A stretch of 64,000 nucleotides of DNA from Aliidiomarina celeris (GTDB lineage: Bacteria; Pseudomonadota; Gammaproteobacteria; Enterobacterales; Alteromonadaceae). The stretch covers positions 372,001 to 436,000 of the forward strand of contig NZ_QMIL01000001.1 in assembly GCF_003316875.1 (NCBI RefSeq), written 5' to 3'. Under the pieces are notes generated by a model. It saw only the letters and a list, made by a program, of their open reading frames with translations, ran no database searches and had not been told where the DNA came from. Shown here in pieces: positions 41,078 through 51,568 of this stretch (position 1 is the first letter of the stretch; every line of letters begins with the position of its first letter). The position numbers and the translations under genes are program-made.

Positions 41078-41096
41078 TTCAAATATAAAATTTGAA
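41078..41096. repeat. Inverted repeat in the divergent region
   Basis: TTCAAA and TTTGAA arms (six bases, perfect) flank the A/T-rich TATAAAA, between the Sel1 gene and the cyclotransferase gene. It could be an operator for either. The palindrome before katG uses a related TTGAAA core. Confidence 0.35.
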
Positions 41097-41144
41097 TCTA
41101 TTCGTCAGGTAAATCGCGTTACTACCTTAAAGCTGGAGAAACCG

Positions 41145-41579
41145 TTGCGCATTATGCTCAGTCTTCTTGTTCTACTGCTCTTTGTCTTCACCCTCTGGTG
41201 GGTGTGGGTAAACCCCTACAACTTTCAATTTACCGAGTCGAAGGACTATAGTCAGCATGGCCCGCACCGAGTGTTCGCCTTTGGTACGCTCACAAACCCT
41301 GTTATACGCACACTAATTATGCGGGCTTACGTTCCCACCGAGCCGGCAATTTTACCCGACTTTCGCCGCCAAGGTTTAGATTTATGTGCCGATTCCAATG
41401 CAGAAACAGAGGGTTTAGTTTTTTACGCAACATCGCGCCAACTAAAGCGTTTAGACCGCTATGAGCGACTTAGCGTAAAATACCAGCGCGATCGCTACGC
41501 ACTGAAAAACGGCGACATTGCATGGGTTTATCGAATTCGCCCCAACCATCGCGAGCAAGCCTGCATAACCGAGGAGTAA
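41145..41579 (+). CDS. Membrane-anchored gamma-glutamylcyclotransferase (AIG2) family protein
   Basis: Small enzyme-like protein of 144 residues. A single N-terminal membrane segment (about 4-22, LLVLLLFVFTLWWVWV) puts the catalytic domain outside or anchored. The domain has the AIG2/GGCT nucleotide-like loop FAFGTLTNPVIR near 45 and the later ETEGLVFYATSRQLKRLDRYE near 86, which includes the expected catalytic acid. The start is TTG 41145, with GGAG five bases upstream; an ATG at 41154 has no site. The next gene, a putative amidoligase, begins five bases after the stop. Members of this family release 5-oxoproline from gamma-glutamyl amides; the substrate here is unknown. Confidence 0.8.
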   Translation: MRIMLSLLVLLLFVFTLWWVWVNPYNFQFTESKDYSQHGPHRVFAFGTLTNPVIRTLIMRAYVPTEPAILPDFRRQGLDLCADSNAETEGLVFYATSRQLKRLDRYERLSVKYQRDRYALKNGDIAWVYRIRPNHREQACITEE

Positions 41580-41584
41580 AACCA

Positions 41585-42598
41585 ATGGCCGTATTACGGA
41601 ATTTCCCTAGCCCAAACACCACCGGAACGCCAAGCAATGAGCCATCTCGGCTGCGCAAAGTCGGTGTAGAAATTGAATTTGGTGGACTTTCTCTACACAC
41701 CGCGCAGCGCGTTCTTAAGGCATGGCTGGAGGGCATACACGCTTCGATACGGGTTAAGCAAAAAGGCCGTTACGAATATGGCTTTAGCGGTGATCCTGCC
41801 GGAGACTGGGTTATTGAACTCGACTTTGCATTACTCAAACAAATGGGCAGAACAAATAACGACAATCGCTTGCTTGAGGCGGCAGAAAAAAGTTTAGCTT
41901 GGTTGTCTGAAGGTGTGGTCCCCATAGAAGTTGTAAGTCCACCACTGCCACTCAGCGCGCTGCCACCGCTGGAAGTATTAATACAGCAATTACGCGAAGC
42001 TGGCGCTGAAGGCTCGTCGAAAAAGCTCACTTACGCGTTTGGCCTGCAACTAAACCCGGAGCTGCCCGCACTTACAGCAAGTTTTATTACGCGTTATTTA
42101 AAAAGCTTTCTGTGCTTGTACGAATGGTTATTAAGCCGAATTAATCCTGACATTTCCCGCCGTATGAGTACCTATATTGAGCCGTTCCCCGACAACTACC
42201 AAGCACTCGTGTTGAGTTCAGACTATGCACCGAACATGACTGAACTCATCGATGATTACCTCGCACACAATCCAACCCGTAATCGGCCCTTGGACTTACT
42301 GCCATTGTTTATGCATGTCGACGAAAAACGACTGAGAGCTGTGGTTTCTGACCCCCTAGTAAAACCAAGGCCCACTTTTCATTACCGCATGCCAAGCTGT
42401 GAAATTGATCAACCCGACTGGGGGTTTCATTCGGTATGGAACGACTGGGTACTGCTGGAACTCCTTGCTGAACATCCGGAGCTGCTCTCGGAAGCGTGCG
42501 CGTTGGTTACCACCAATCCTCACTCCGCTCTGGCACCTCTGGAACGCGTCATTATTGAGCCCTTAAAAACGCACCTGGCCGCGCTCGATCCGTTGTAG
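41585..42598 (+). CDS. Putative amidoligase (COOH-NH2 ligase fold)
   Basis: Predicted ATP-dependent peptide- or amine-ligating enzyme of the glutamine-synthetase-like amidoligase family. The 337 residues start MAVLRNFPSPN (ATG 41585, GAGGAG upstream). The family landmarks are in order: VGVEIEFGGL (metal-binding Glu pair) near 27, DWVIELD near 76, IEVVSPPLP near 116, YAFGLQLNPEL near 155 and HYRMPSCEID near 275. It pairs with the cyclotransferase gene upstream; comparative work by Iyer and colleagues described such amidoligase-cyclotransferase pairs as likely modification systems. Its last 36 bases overlap the convergent acyl-CoA synthetase gene. Confidence 0.8.
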   Translation: MAVLRNFPSPNTTGTPSNEPSRLRKVGVEIEFGGLSLHTAQRVLKAWLEGIHASIRVKQKGRYEYGFSGDPAGDWVIELDFALLKQMGRTNNDNRLLEAAEKSLAWLSEGVVPIEVVSPPLPLSALPPLEVLIQQLREAGAEGSSKKLTYAFGLQLNPELPALTASFITRYLKSFLCLYEWLLSRINPDISRRMSTYIEPFPDNYQALVLSSDYAPNMTELIDDYLAHNPTRNRPLDLLPLFMHVDEKRLRAVVSDPLVKPRPTFHYRMPSCEIDQPDWGFHSVWNDWVLLELLAEHPELLSEACALVTTNPHSALAPLERVIIEPLKTHLAALDPL

Positions 42599-44377
42599 TA
42601 AAGACGTACTAAGGGGTTCGTAGCCGAGCGCTTTGTCGAGCAGTACAAAAACCTGCTCGCGTGCGTTCACCACCCGGTAACCTTGCTGTTTTAGCTGTGT
42701 TTTCATTACTTTAAATGTTGTGGTTACTTCATGTTCAGGGCTTAATCGGAGAAACAGTGGAATGGCATAGTCCGGTAACTTGGCCTTTAACCCCTGATAA
42801 AACTCAACAGGGTTAAACGCTTGCTCGGGCGCCACAACCAAAGACGCCATACCGGCCCGACCGTCGGCATTGGGTACTTGCACACCATACACTACAACCT
42901 CTTGAATGCCTGATATGGTTTGAATTTGTGCTTCCACTTCCGTTGTTGCCACATTTTCGGCTTTCCAACGAAAGGTGTCACCCACCCTATCCACAAACGC
43001 AATATGGCGAAAACCTTGATCGCGCACCAAGTCACCCGTATTAAACCAACAGTCGCCCGGTTTAAATACATTATGTAAAAGCTTGGCTTGGTTCGCTTCT
43101 TTGTTGGTATAGCCGTCGAACGGTGCTTTACGCGACACTTCTGTAAGCAATAGCCCAACTTCACCTTTGACCACGCGCTGACAATAGCCGTCGTTCGTTA
43201 CCACAGGCTCTTCGGTGTCAACGTTGAATTGCACCACCGCAAAGGTCATCGGCGAAAATCCCACCGTTCGCTTTAAATTAAACGCATTCACAAAGCCAAC
43301 GTTACCCTCGCTCGCGCCATAGAGCTCACAAATACGCGGAATATTGAAACGTTGCTGAAAATCGTCCCAAATTTCGGCGCGCAAACCATTACCAATAACA
43401 GCGCGAATACTTTTGTTTGAGTCTTGAGAAGCAGCAGGCGCCTGCAATAAATAACGACACACCTCACCAATATAAGAAAAACATGTAGCTTGGTGCTTTT
43501 CTATGTCTCGCCAAAATTGGCTTACGCTGAACTTGCGAGCCAATGCTAGGGTAGCGCTAGTGAGCACAACACAGCTCAATGAAATTGCCAGGGCAGTATT
43601 ATGATAGAGCGGTAATGCACAATAGAGCGTGTCGTGCTGCTTACCTTTCGATCCTTTTAATCCCAACGCCATTTGACCAAACCCCACACCCGCTTTATAC
43701 CACCGCAAATGAGTCATTGCTGCGGCTTTAGGTAGGCCTGTGGTGCCCGAGGTAAATACGTAATAACAGGTTTCACCTAAACAAATGCTTTGGCTGTAAG
43801 GCAAGTTATGCTCGTCACATTGCGCAGCAAGCGCCATCAAATCGTCGGCGTCAGTTACTGGCACCGTAACTGCATCGGCCACACGCAGCCTTGGCAAGCT
43901 TGCATATTCAGGAGTGGTGACCGAGCGCCATGTTTCGGCACATTCGTCGCCAACAATAACAAGTTTTGGCTTCACTAGATTAACGCTATGCTCGAGCACT
44001 TCGCTACGCTGTTTAAAGTTCAGCATGCCGGCAATAGCACCAAGCTTATTTACCGCAAATACACAGGCGAGCAACGCCGGTCGGTTCTCAAATAGAATCC
44101 CCACGCAGTCGCCACGCTTAATACCTTTTTGCTCCAGCACCCGCGCAATTTGATTCGCCCAACGATTAAACTGACCGTAGCTGTAGCGCTCATTCTCAAA
44201 CACCAAAAAATCACGCTCAGCGTGGGCTGCCGCGGCCTTTTCTAAAAACAATGCAGTAGAGCCAATATCGCTATGTTTTGCCCGCGCCAGTTTTAAATTT
44301 GAACGAAGAAAGCGAGGCAGCCGGGGAATCATTTTCACTGCGGCTAAAGCAATAGATGGAAAAGTGTGTGCATTCAT
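42563..44377 (-). CDS. FATP/FadD6-type long-chain acyl-CoA synthetase
   Basis: Adenylate-forming enzyme that activates fatty acids to acyl-CoA, perhaps during uptake. The 604 residues contain the AMP-binding motif TSGTTGLPKAAAMTH near 210 and the second motif YGASEGNVGF near 350. The very-long-chain/FATP signature WFNTGDLVRDQGFRHIAF-VDRVGDTFRWKGEN-type stretch is near 450 (here FRWKAENVATTEVE, with Ala in place of the usual Gly). The Ala substitution is conservative. The gene ends inside the convergent amidoligase gene. Substrate chain length cannot be told. Confidence 0.9.
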   Translation of the reverse strand: MNAHTFPSIALAAVKMIPRLPRFLRSNLKLARAKHSDIGSTALFLEKAAAAHAERDFLVFENERYSYGQFNRWANQIARVLEQKGIKRGDCVGILFENRPALLACVFAVNKLGAIAGMLNFKQRSEVLEHSVNLVKPKLVIVGDECAETWRSVTTPEYASLPRLRVADAVTVPVTDADDLMALAAQCDEHNLPYSQSICLGETCYYVFTSGTTGLPKAAAMTHLRWYKAGVGFGQMALGLKGSKGKQHDTLYCALPLYHNTALAISLSCVVLTSATLALARKFSVSQFWRDIEKHQATCFSYIGEVCRYLLQAPAASQDSNKSIRAVIGNGLRAEIWDDFQQRFNIPRICELYGASEGNVGFVNAFNLKRTVGFSPMTFAVVQFNVDTEEPVVTNDGYCQRVVKGEVGLLLTEVSRKAPFDGYTNKEANQAKLLHNVFKPGDCWFNTGDLVRDQGFRHIAFVDRVGDTFRWKAENVATTEVEAQIQTISGIQEVVVYGVQVPNADGRAGMASLVVAPEQAFNPVEFYQGLKAKLPDYAIPLFLRLSPEHEVTTTFKVMKTQLKQQGYRVVNAREQVFVLLDKALGYEPLSTSLLQRIERGQVRF

Positions 44378-44456
44378 AATGTTCGTCTTATTATTTTAAT
44401 GTTTTGAAAACACCTTGTAACTTAATACCCTCTTTAATATCACTTTCTTTAAAAAC

Positions 44457-44484
44457 AAACAAACCGCCCGAAGGCGGTTTGTTT
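44457..44484 (-). terminator. Intrinsic terminator after the Na/Pi symporter gene
   Basis: AAACAAACCGCC / GGCGGTTTGTTT form a perfect 12-base stem with a CGAA/TTCG tetraloop and a T-rich tail on the minus strand, 20 bases past the symporter stop. Confidence 0.88.
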
Positions 44485-44504
44485 CATTCACAAAAAGCTA
44501 AACC

Positions 44505-46241
44505 TTAGTCGCGGTCGCCTTCTATGCGCATGGCTTTTAATCGACGGCCTGCTGCCGACTCGTTCACATTGAGAATGTGGTCACCAATGCGCTCTAAACG
44601 GTTTAGAATATCGATAAAGGTAACACCTGCTCGCGCAGCATATTCACCTGCTTCTAATCGACCGTAGTGATTATCGCGGCCTTCGTCGCGCACTTTGTCT
44701 ATCACCTGCTCTAAGCGAATTGCGTCGTTGAGCACCACGTCATCCGGCTCACGCGACACGTTTGCTCGCATTGCGTAAATCGCGGCACCCACGGCTTCCA
44801 TCATACGCGACATTTCTGTAAGTGCGCTTTCAGGCCAGCCGGTACTACCGTCTTCTAAACGCTCAGTGAGCTTAGAAATTTGATAGTAAATGTCTGCAAT
44901 ACGCTCCAAATCGTTAATCATGGTCTGCATGAACCGAATACGTTCAGTGAGTTCATGCTCCATGTTGGTGTGCTCTGTAACGCGTACCAAATAGTCGGAG
45001 ATTTCAACTTCGAACTCGTCGGTAAGCTCTTCAAATTTGCGAATTTTATCGAGTAGCTTTTCCCGGTCTGCTTTCGGATCAAACAACAGCTCATTCAGCG
45101 AGTTGTGCATTTGCTCAACCACTTCCGAGAATTCTTGAATTTCCTTATGCGCTTGCTCTACCGCAATACCCGGAGAACTCATAGGACCACCGCTGATATA
45201 GCGCAAGTGGAAACTCTCTTTTTCTCCAGACTCGGGTTGAATGTACTCTACAAAGCGCACCAGTAATGGCACAAAGCCTATCAACAACAGCACGTTGAGT
45301 ACGTTAAACGAGGTATGGAACAACGACAACGCTAAGGTTGAGTTTGAACGCCCTTCGTCGCTAATCGACATCACTGACACTGTAGAGTCGGTGAAATACT
45401 GGATCAAAAAGTCCATTGCATTTAAGAATGGGTAAATGATCAGCAGCATCCATATCACGCCAATGACATTAAAGAAGAAATGGAATCGTGCTGCTCGTTT
45501 GGCCTGTGTATTGCCCACTAACGCCGCAATATTAGCCGTTACTGTGGTACCGATATTTTCACCAAGAACCATAGCTGCGGCTATCGGGAAGCTTATCCAG
45601 CCTTCAAAAAGCATAACCAAGGTAATTGCGGTTGCCGCCGAAGACGACTGCGTTAACAAGGTTAAAATCGTACCGGCTAACACGAATAACAACAGAGACA
45701 AATAGCCATAGTCGGTGTAAGCGTCGAGGAAGGCGAACAACTCAGGATTGCTATTAATGTCCGGCACGCCGTCTTTAATAAAGTTTAAGCCAATAAACAA
45801 AATACCAAAACCAACCATGGTTTCAGCAATATTGCGTAAGCGGTTGTTACCCGAAAACAAAAAGGCAAAGAAAATACCAATAACAGCCAAGGCTATAGGA
45901 GTGATTTGGAACTTAAAGCCAAATAACGCCACCATCCAAGCGGTAATAGTGGTGCCAATGTTGGCTCCCATAATAACACCGGTCGACTGTACAAAGGTAA
46001 GCAAGCCCGCGTTTACGAAACTTACCGCCATGACCGTGGTGGTGGTAGACGACTGGGTGATCGCTGTTGTGGCTAATCCAGTGACCACACCGGTTGCCCG
46101 GTTCCTTGTCATGCCGCTCAAAATACCCTTGAGGCGACTTCCTGCGATTTTTTGTAAACCTTCACTGAAAATCTTCATACCAAAAATGAAGATACCCAGT
46201 GCACCGATTAATTGAAGAAAATCAAATAGTGAATAATCCAT
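44505..46241 (-). CDS. Na+/phosphate symporter, NptA/PhoU-domain type
   Basis: Inner-membrane sodium-phosphate cotransporter. The 578 residues hold two inverted Na/Pi domains with the signature QSSS-like repeats (TAITQSSTTTTV near 63 and TLLTQSSSAATAI near 197). A long cytoplasmic PhoU-like helical domain covers about 360-575. ATG 46241 (MDYSLFDFLQLIGALGIF) is chosen over an upstream TTG because neither has a clear ribosome site and ATG is more usual. A good -10 lies upstream. Bacterial homologues include E. coli YjbB, which can export phosphate, so direction of transport is open. Confidence 0.9.
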   Translation of the reverse strand: MDYSLFDFLQLIGALGIFIFGMKIFSEGLQKIAGSRLKGILSGMTRNRATGVVTGLATTAITQSSTTTTVMAVSFVNAGLLTFVQSTGVIMGANIGTTITAWMVALFGFKFQITPIALAVIGIFFAFLFSGNNRLRNIAETMVGFGILFIGLNFIKDGVPDINSNPELFAFLDAYTDYGYLSLLLFVLAGTILTLLTQSSSAATAITLVMLFEGWISFPIAAAMVLGENIGTTVTANIAALVGNTQAKRAARFHFFFNVIGVIWMLLIIYPFLNAMDFLIQYFTDSTVSVMSISDEGRSNSTLALSLFHTSFNVLNVLLLIGFVPLLVRFVEYIQPESGEKESFHLRYISGGPMSSPGIAVEQAHKEIQEFSEVVEQMHNSLNELLFDPKADREKLLDKIRKFEELTDEFEVEISDYLVRVTEHTNMEHELTERIRFMQTMINDLERIADIYYQISKLTERLEDGSTGWPESALTEMSRMMEAVGAAIYAMRANVSREPDDVVLNDAIRLEQVIDKVRDEGRDNHYGRLEAGEYAARAGVTFIDILNRLERIGDHILNVNESAAGRRLKAMRIEGDRD

Positions 46242-46320
46242 AGGTTGTTTAGACAAGACACGAGTTTACAAGGGCTCGCGGCAGTCTCCTTTGTTTGTGT
46301 TTAGCATCCAAGGTGCAGGC

Positions 46321-46343
46321 ATTATAACGATCCCTATTCTCAG
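46321..46343 (-). promoter_or_regulatory. Probable promoter of the Na/Pi symporter gene
   Basis: A perfect -10 TATAAT on the minus strand (46326-46321), with a poor -35 (TTTTAC, 17 bases upstream at about 46349-46344), 80 bases before the ATG. The weak -35 suggests activator dependence; no Pho box was recognised with confidence. Confidence 0.45.
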
Positions 46344-46368
46344 GTAAAAACATTTCTTTGGCTGCAAC

Positions 46369-46398
46369 AAAAAAAGCGCTTCCGAGGAAGCGCTTTTT
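46369..46398 (-). terminator. Intrinsic terminator after katG
   Basis: AAAAAGCGCTTCC / GGAAGCGCTTTTT, a 13-base perfect stem with a GA turn, T-runs in both directions, 23 bases past the katG stop. Confidence 0.88.
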
Positions 46399-46420
46399 CT
46401 CATACGAACACTAATCGAAC

Positions 46421-48718
<2,298 letters not shown>

Positions 48719-48920
48719 TTACTCTTACACCATAGACACTAAATCAACAAAAGTGCAGTCAATTTTAGCGAATAGCTTAATCGAATTATTGAATCAAACC
48801 ATCAGGCTTTAAGCAAAAATTGTTTTGTCAACCCCCTTTAGAGGCCCTCACATTACTGCTCCAAACAGGCTAATAACTAAAGTAGCTGTACCTGATGTCT
48901 ACCTCTTGTGGAGAAATATA

Positions 48921-51506
48921 ATGTTAAAAACACCCCTTACGGGGATTAAACGCACAAGTGTCGGAGCTCTCGCTTTAAGTTGTAGCTTTTTTATGATGTC
49001 TTCGAACGCCCTTGCCTTTAATAGCCCCTCAGACCTTGATCAATCTCTCGCAGGAAGCGGCTCAACCCTACTGGAATATCGTCATTCGGGGCTTGAACCC
49101 GACAGCTTTAGAAACTGGAACCATCCTACCTTTGCCGCCCATGTAAACAACGACGGCTCCTTTACTATTGTGGGCACCACCGAAATAGCGTGTGACGACT
49201 GTGGAAGCTTTAGCACCGAGCGTAAAATGGTTATTATTCGGTTTGCCGCCGACGGCAGTTATGTTGGCGAAGGTGTAACAGACAGCTCTTTTCTTTACGC
49301 CGCTACCTTTAGCCGCGACGGCAACAAAGTGTTCGGCGTCGGTGAAGCATCCTACCTTAACGGTGTGCTTCGAAAGTTTAACCTCGACGGCTCACTCGAC
49401 ACCAGCTTTGGCGACGGCGGCAGCTATGCTGATGTCGATAATCGGCTACCCCTTACCCCTGCACTTTTTGTCGACGACGACAACCGGTTGTTAGTGGGTT
49501 ATCACCACGAAAAAGGGTTAAGCCGCTTTTTACCGGACGGAACTCTCGACACCAGCTTTGGCATTGACGGCAGTACTGGCCCGGATGTTGACAGAAACGG
49601 TGCCGACATTGTGCAAACCGAAGACGGGCACTATTACGTAATAACCAGCGGCCGGCTCGTGCTGAAGTATGACGACAGCGGGCAGCTTGTTGCTAGTTTT
49701 GGCAACGACGGCATATTGGAACTCCCGAGCGGCCAAGTTCACCGGCTTGCAGCGCTTGCCGATAATGGGTTCGCCACCATTGTCGCTAATTCCCAAGGAC
49801 AATCTGCAAAGGTTCAGCGTTACGACAGCAACGGGGAGCTTGTTAACGAAAGCCCGAACATGACGCAAGCGCTTCCAGAAGCGGGTTTAACGCAACTTAG
49901 CATTGGTGAAGGCGGACAAATTTATAAGGTAAACGATGAGCACTTGCTCACCGCCGTCACTTGGGTGGGCCGCACGTCGAGCTGGAATATTGTGTACCAC
50001 ACCGCGTTTGGCCTGTGGAATATTGAAGACTTAACGCCAGTGCTCAGTTTCGACGAAGGAGTGGATGACAACAACAACGGCATTCGTGTGCAAGAAGTAT
50101 TTGGGTTTGCCAACAATAATCCGCTCACTCGACAAAAGCTAACACAAGACCCACAAGGTCGCTTTGTGCTTGTGGGTGAAACCGGTGCCTATAACCAAGA
50201 AAATATTCAAGACGGCGTTGCTTCTTGGGCGGCAGTACGCTTACTTGGCGACAACGATGGCGAGCCTGTGGAAGACACCACACCCGATCCGTTCGAATTC
50301 GAACCTGCGCTCGATATGGCACGATCAACAGCGGTAACCTCAAATGCAGTTACCATTTACGGTATTGACGCACCTGCACCAGTTACAGTCAGTGGCGGTG
50401 AATACTCTATTGGTTGTGGCGCAAGCTTTACCAGTGCCGGCGGCAGCATTGAAAATGAGCAAACCATTTGTGTTCGCCATACCAGTGCCGACGACTGGGA
50501 CACCGAAACGACCACTACACTCACCATCGGTGGCGTAAGTGGCGACTTTGTCAGCCGCACAATGTTTGATCCAGACTATGAACCGGACACCACGCCCGAC
50601 CCATTCAGCTTCGAACCACAAAACGACGTGGCGATTCTTGAGCCCGTTGTTTCAAATACCGTTTCAATTACTGGTATTGAAGCGCCGGCCAGCATTTCGG
50701 TAAGCAATGGCGACTATGCCATTGGCTGTGACGGCGACTTTACCGATGTGAGTGGTGAAATTGAAAACGGCCAAACGGTTTGTGTGCGTCATATTTCCGC
50801 TTTTGGCTGCCTTGCGGAAACCACTACCGTACTTACTGTGGGCGGCGTGCAAGCGAGCTTTACCTCGACTACGCTCGACGACAGCCTCGACAGTGACGGT
50901 GACGGTATTAGTGATTGTACCGATACGTCGCCCTACGACGCGACCGAAGCCTCAGTGAGCTTAGGCGCCGGTAATCATATGGAGATGGGTACAGACACGG
51001 GTGAGTTCCGTAATATTGCGCTCATTGACCCAGACGAGGCGAGCAACCAAGACGGTCGCCCCGACAACTACGACTTCCCCTACAGCTTAGTAAGCTACGA
51101 AGTAGTCAACCTAAACCCTGGCGACAGCATTACTGTGGAATTGGTTTACCCTTCTGCTCTGCCAACCGGAAGCCGCATTTTCAAATACAGCGACAGCGCG
51201 GGCTTTGTGGAAATGGAGTCAGCGGTGATCGACGGCAACCGTGTAACACTAACCTTAACCGACGGTGGCGACGGTGACGCCGATGGTGCAGAGAACGGCA
51301 CTATTGTTGACCCTGTCGGACCTGCCATTTTAGACGACGATGGCGGTGATGGTGGCGATGGTGGCGATGGTGGCGATGGTGGCGACGATGGCGACGACGG
51401 TGATGGTAACCAAGAAGAGCCGAAACCGAAAAGCAGTAGCTCTACCTCGCTTTGGATTCTACTCGGCCTCAGCCTGCTTGCTATTCGACGTAAGCTTTTC
51501 AAATAG
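48921..51506 (+). CDS. Large secreted delta-60-repeat protein with choice-of-anchor-like domain and sorting tail
   Basis: Surface or secreted protein of 861 residues, function unknown. ATG 48921 with GGAG upstream gives a signal peptide (cleavage near SSNALA-F). Residues about 30-440 hold delta-60-type repeats (DGSLDTSFGDGGS, DGTLDTSFGIDGS). Two copies of an approximately 90-residue beta domain follow (each begins DTTPDPFxFEP, with a Cys pair). Then come a calcium-binding DSDGDGISDCTD, and a domain like the choice-of-anchor U type (FPYSLVSYEVVNLNPGDSI, TLTDGGDGDADG). The tail is a Gly-Asp run, a Ser run, one membrane helix (SLWILLGLSLLAI) and RRKLFK, like GlyGly-CTERM-type sorting signals for type II secretion. 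Confidence 0.85.
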   Translation: MLKTPLTGIKRTSVGALALSCSFFMMSSNALAFNSPSDLDQSLAGSGSTLLEYRHSGLEPDSFRNWNHPTFAAHVNNDGSFTIVGTTEIACDDCGSFSTERKMVIIRFAADGSYVGEGVTDSSFLYAATFSRDGNKVFGVGEASYLNGVLRKFNLDGSLDTSFGDGGSYADVDNRLPLTPALFVDDDNRLLVGYHHEKGLSRFLPDGTLDTSFGIDGSTGPDVDRNGADIVQTEDGHYYVITSGRLVLKYDDSGQLVASFGNDGILELPSGQVHRLAALADNGFATIVANSQGQSAKVQRYDSNGELVNESPNMTQALPEAGLTQLSIGEGGQIYKVNDEHLLTAVTWVGRTSSWNIVYHTAFGLWNIEDLTPVLSFDEGVDDNNNGIRVQEVFGFANNNPLTRQKLTQDPQGRFVLVGETGAYNQENIQDGVASWAAVRLLGDNDGEPVEDTTPDPFEFEPALDMARSTAVTSNAVTIYGIDAPAPVTVSGGEYSIGCGASFTSAGGSIENEQTICVRHTSADDWDTETTTTLTIGGVSGDFVSRTMFDPDYEPDTTPDPFSFEPQNDVAILEPVVSNTVSITGIEAPASISVSNGDYAIGCDGDFTDVSGEIENGQTVCVRHISAFGCLAETTTVLTVGGVQASFTSTTLDDSLDSDGDGISDCTDTSPYDATEASVSLGAGNHMEMGTDTGEFRNIALIDPDEASNQDGRPDNYDFPYSLVSYEVVNLNPGDSITVELVYPSALPTGSRIFKYSDSAGFVEMESAVIDGNRVTLTLTDGGDGDADGAENGTIVDPVGPAILDDDGGDGGDGGDGGDGGDDGDDGDGNQEEPKPKSSSSTSLWILLGLSLLAIRRKLFK
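51346..51381 (+). repeat. Nonanucleotide tandem repeat coding for Gly-Gly-Asp
   Basis: Four to five near-perfect copies of GGTGGCGAT in frame within the spacer of the surface protein, followed by degraded copies to about 51410. Such runs can change length by slippage in steps of three residues without shifting frame. Confidence 0.8.
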
Positions 51507-51525
51507 CTGCCCTGTAGGCAAAACC

Positions 51526-51559
51526 AATAAGCTGCGCCCTGTGCGCAGCTTATTTTTTT
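51526..51559 (+). terminator. Intrinsic terminator after the surface protein gene
   Basis: AATAAGCTGCGC / GCGCAGCTTATT, a 12-base perfect stem with a 5-base loop and seven T, 20 bases past the stop. It also faces the end of the PLP-lyase gene from the other side. Confidence 0.88.
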
Positions 51560-51568
51560 GATTCCTAT

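Noticed and set aside
41145-42598. Cyclotransferase-amidoligase pair considered as an anti-phage island
   Set aside because: No nuclease, sensor, integrase or other defence gene nearby; base composition resembles neighbours.
50340-50621. Open frame on the minus strand inside the surface protein gene
   Set aside because: Biased composition of the real gene creates it; no ribosome site and no recognisable protein.
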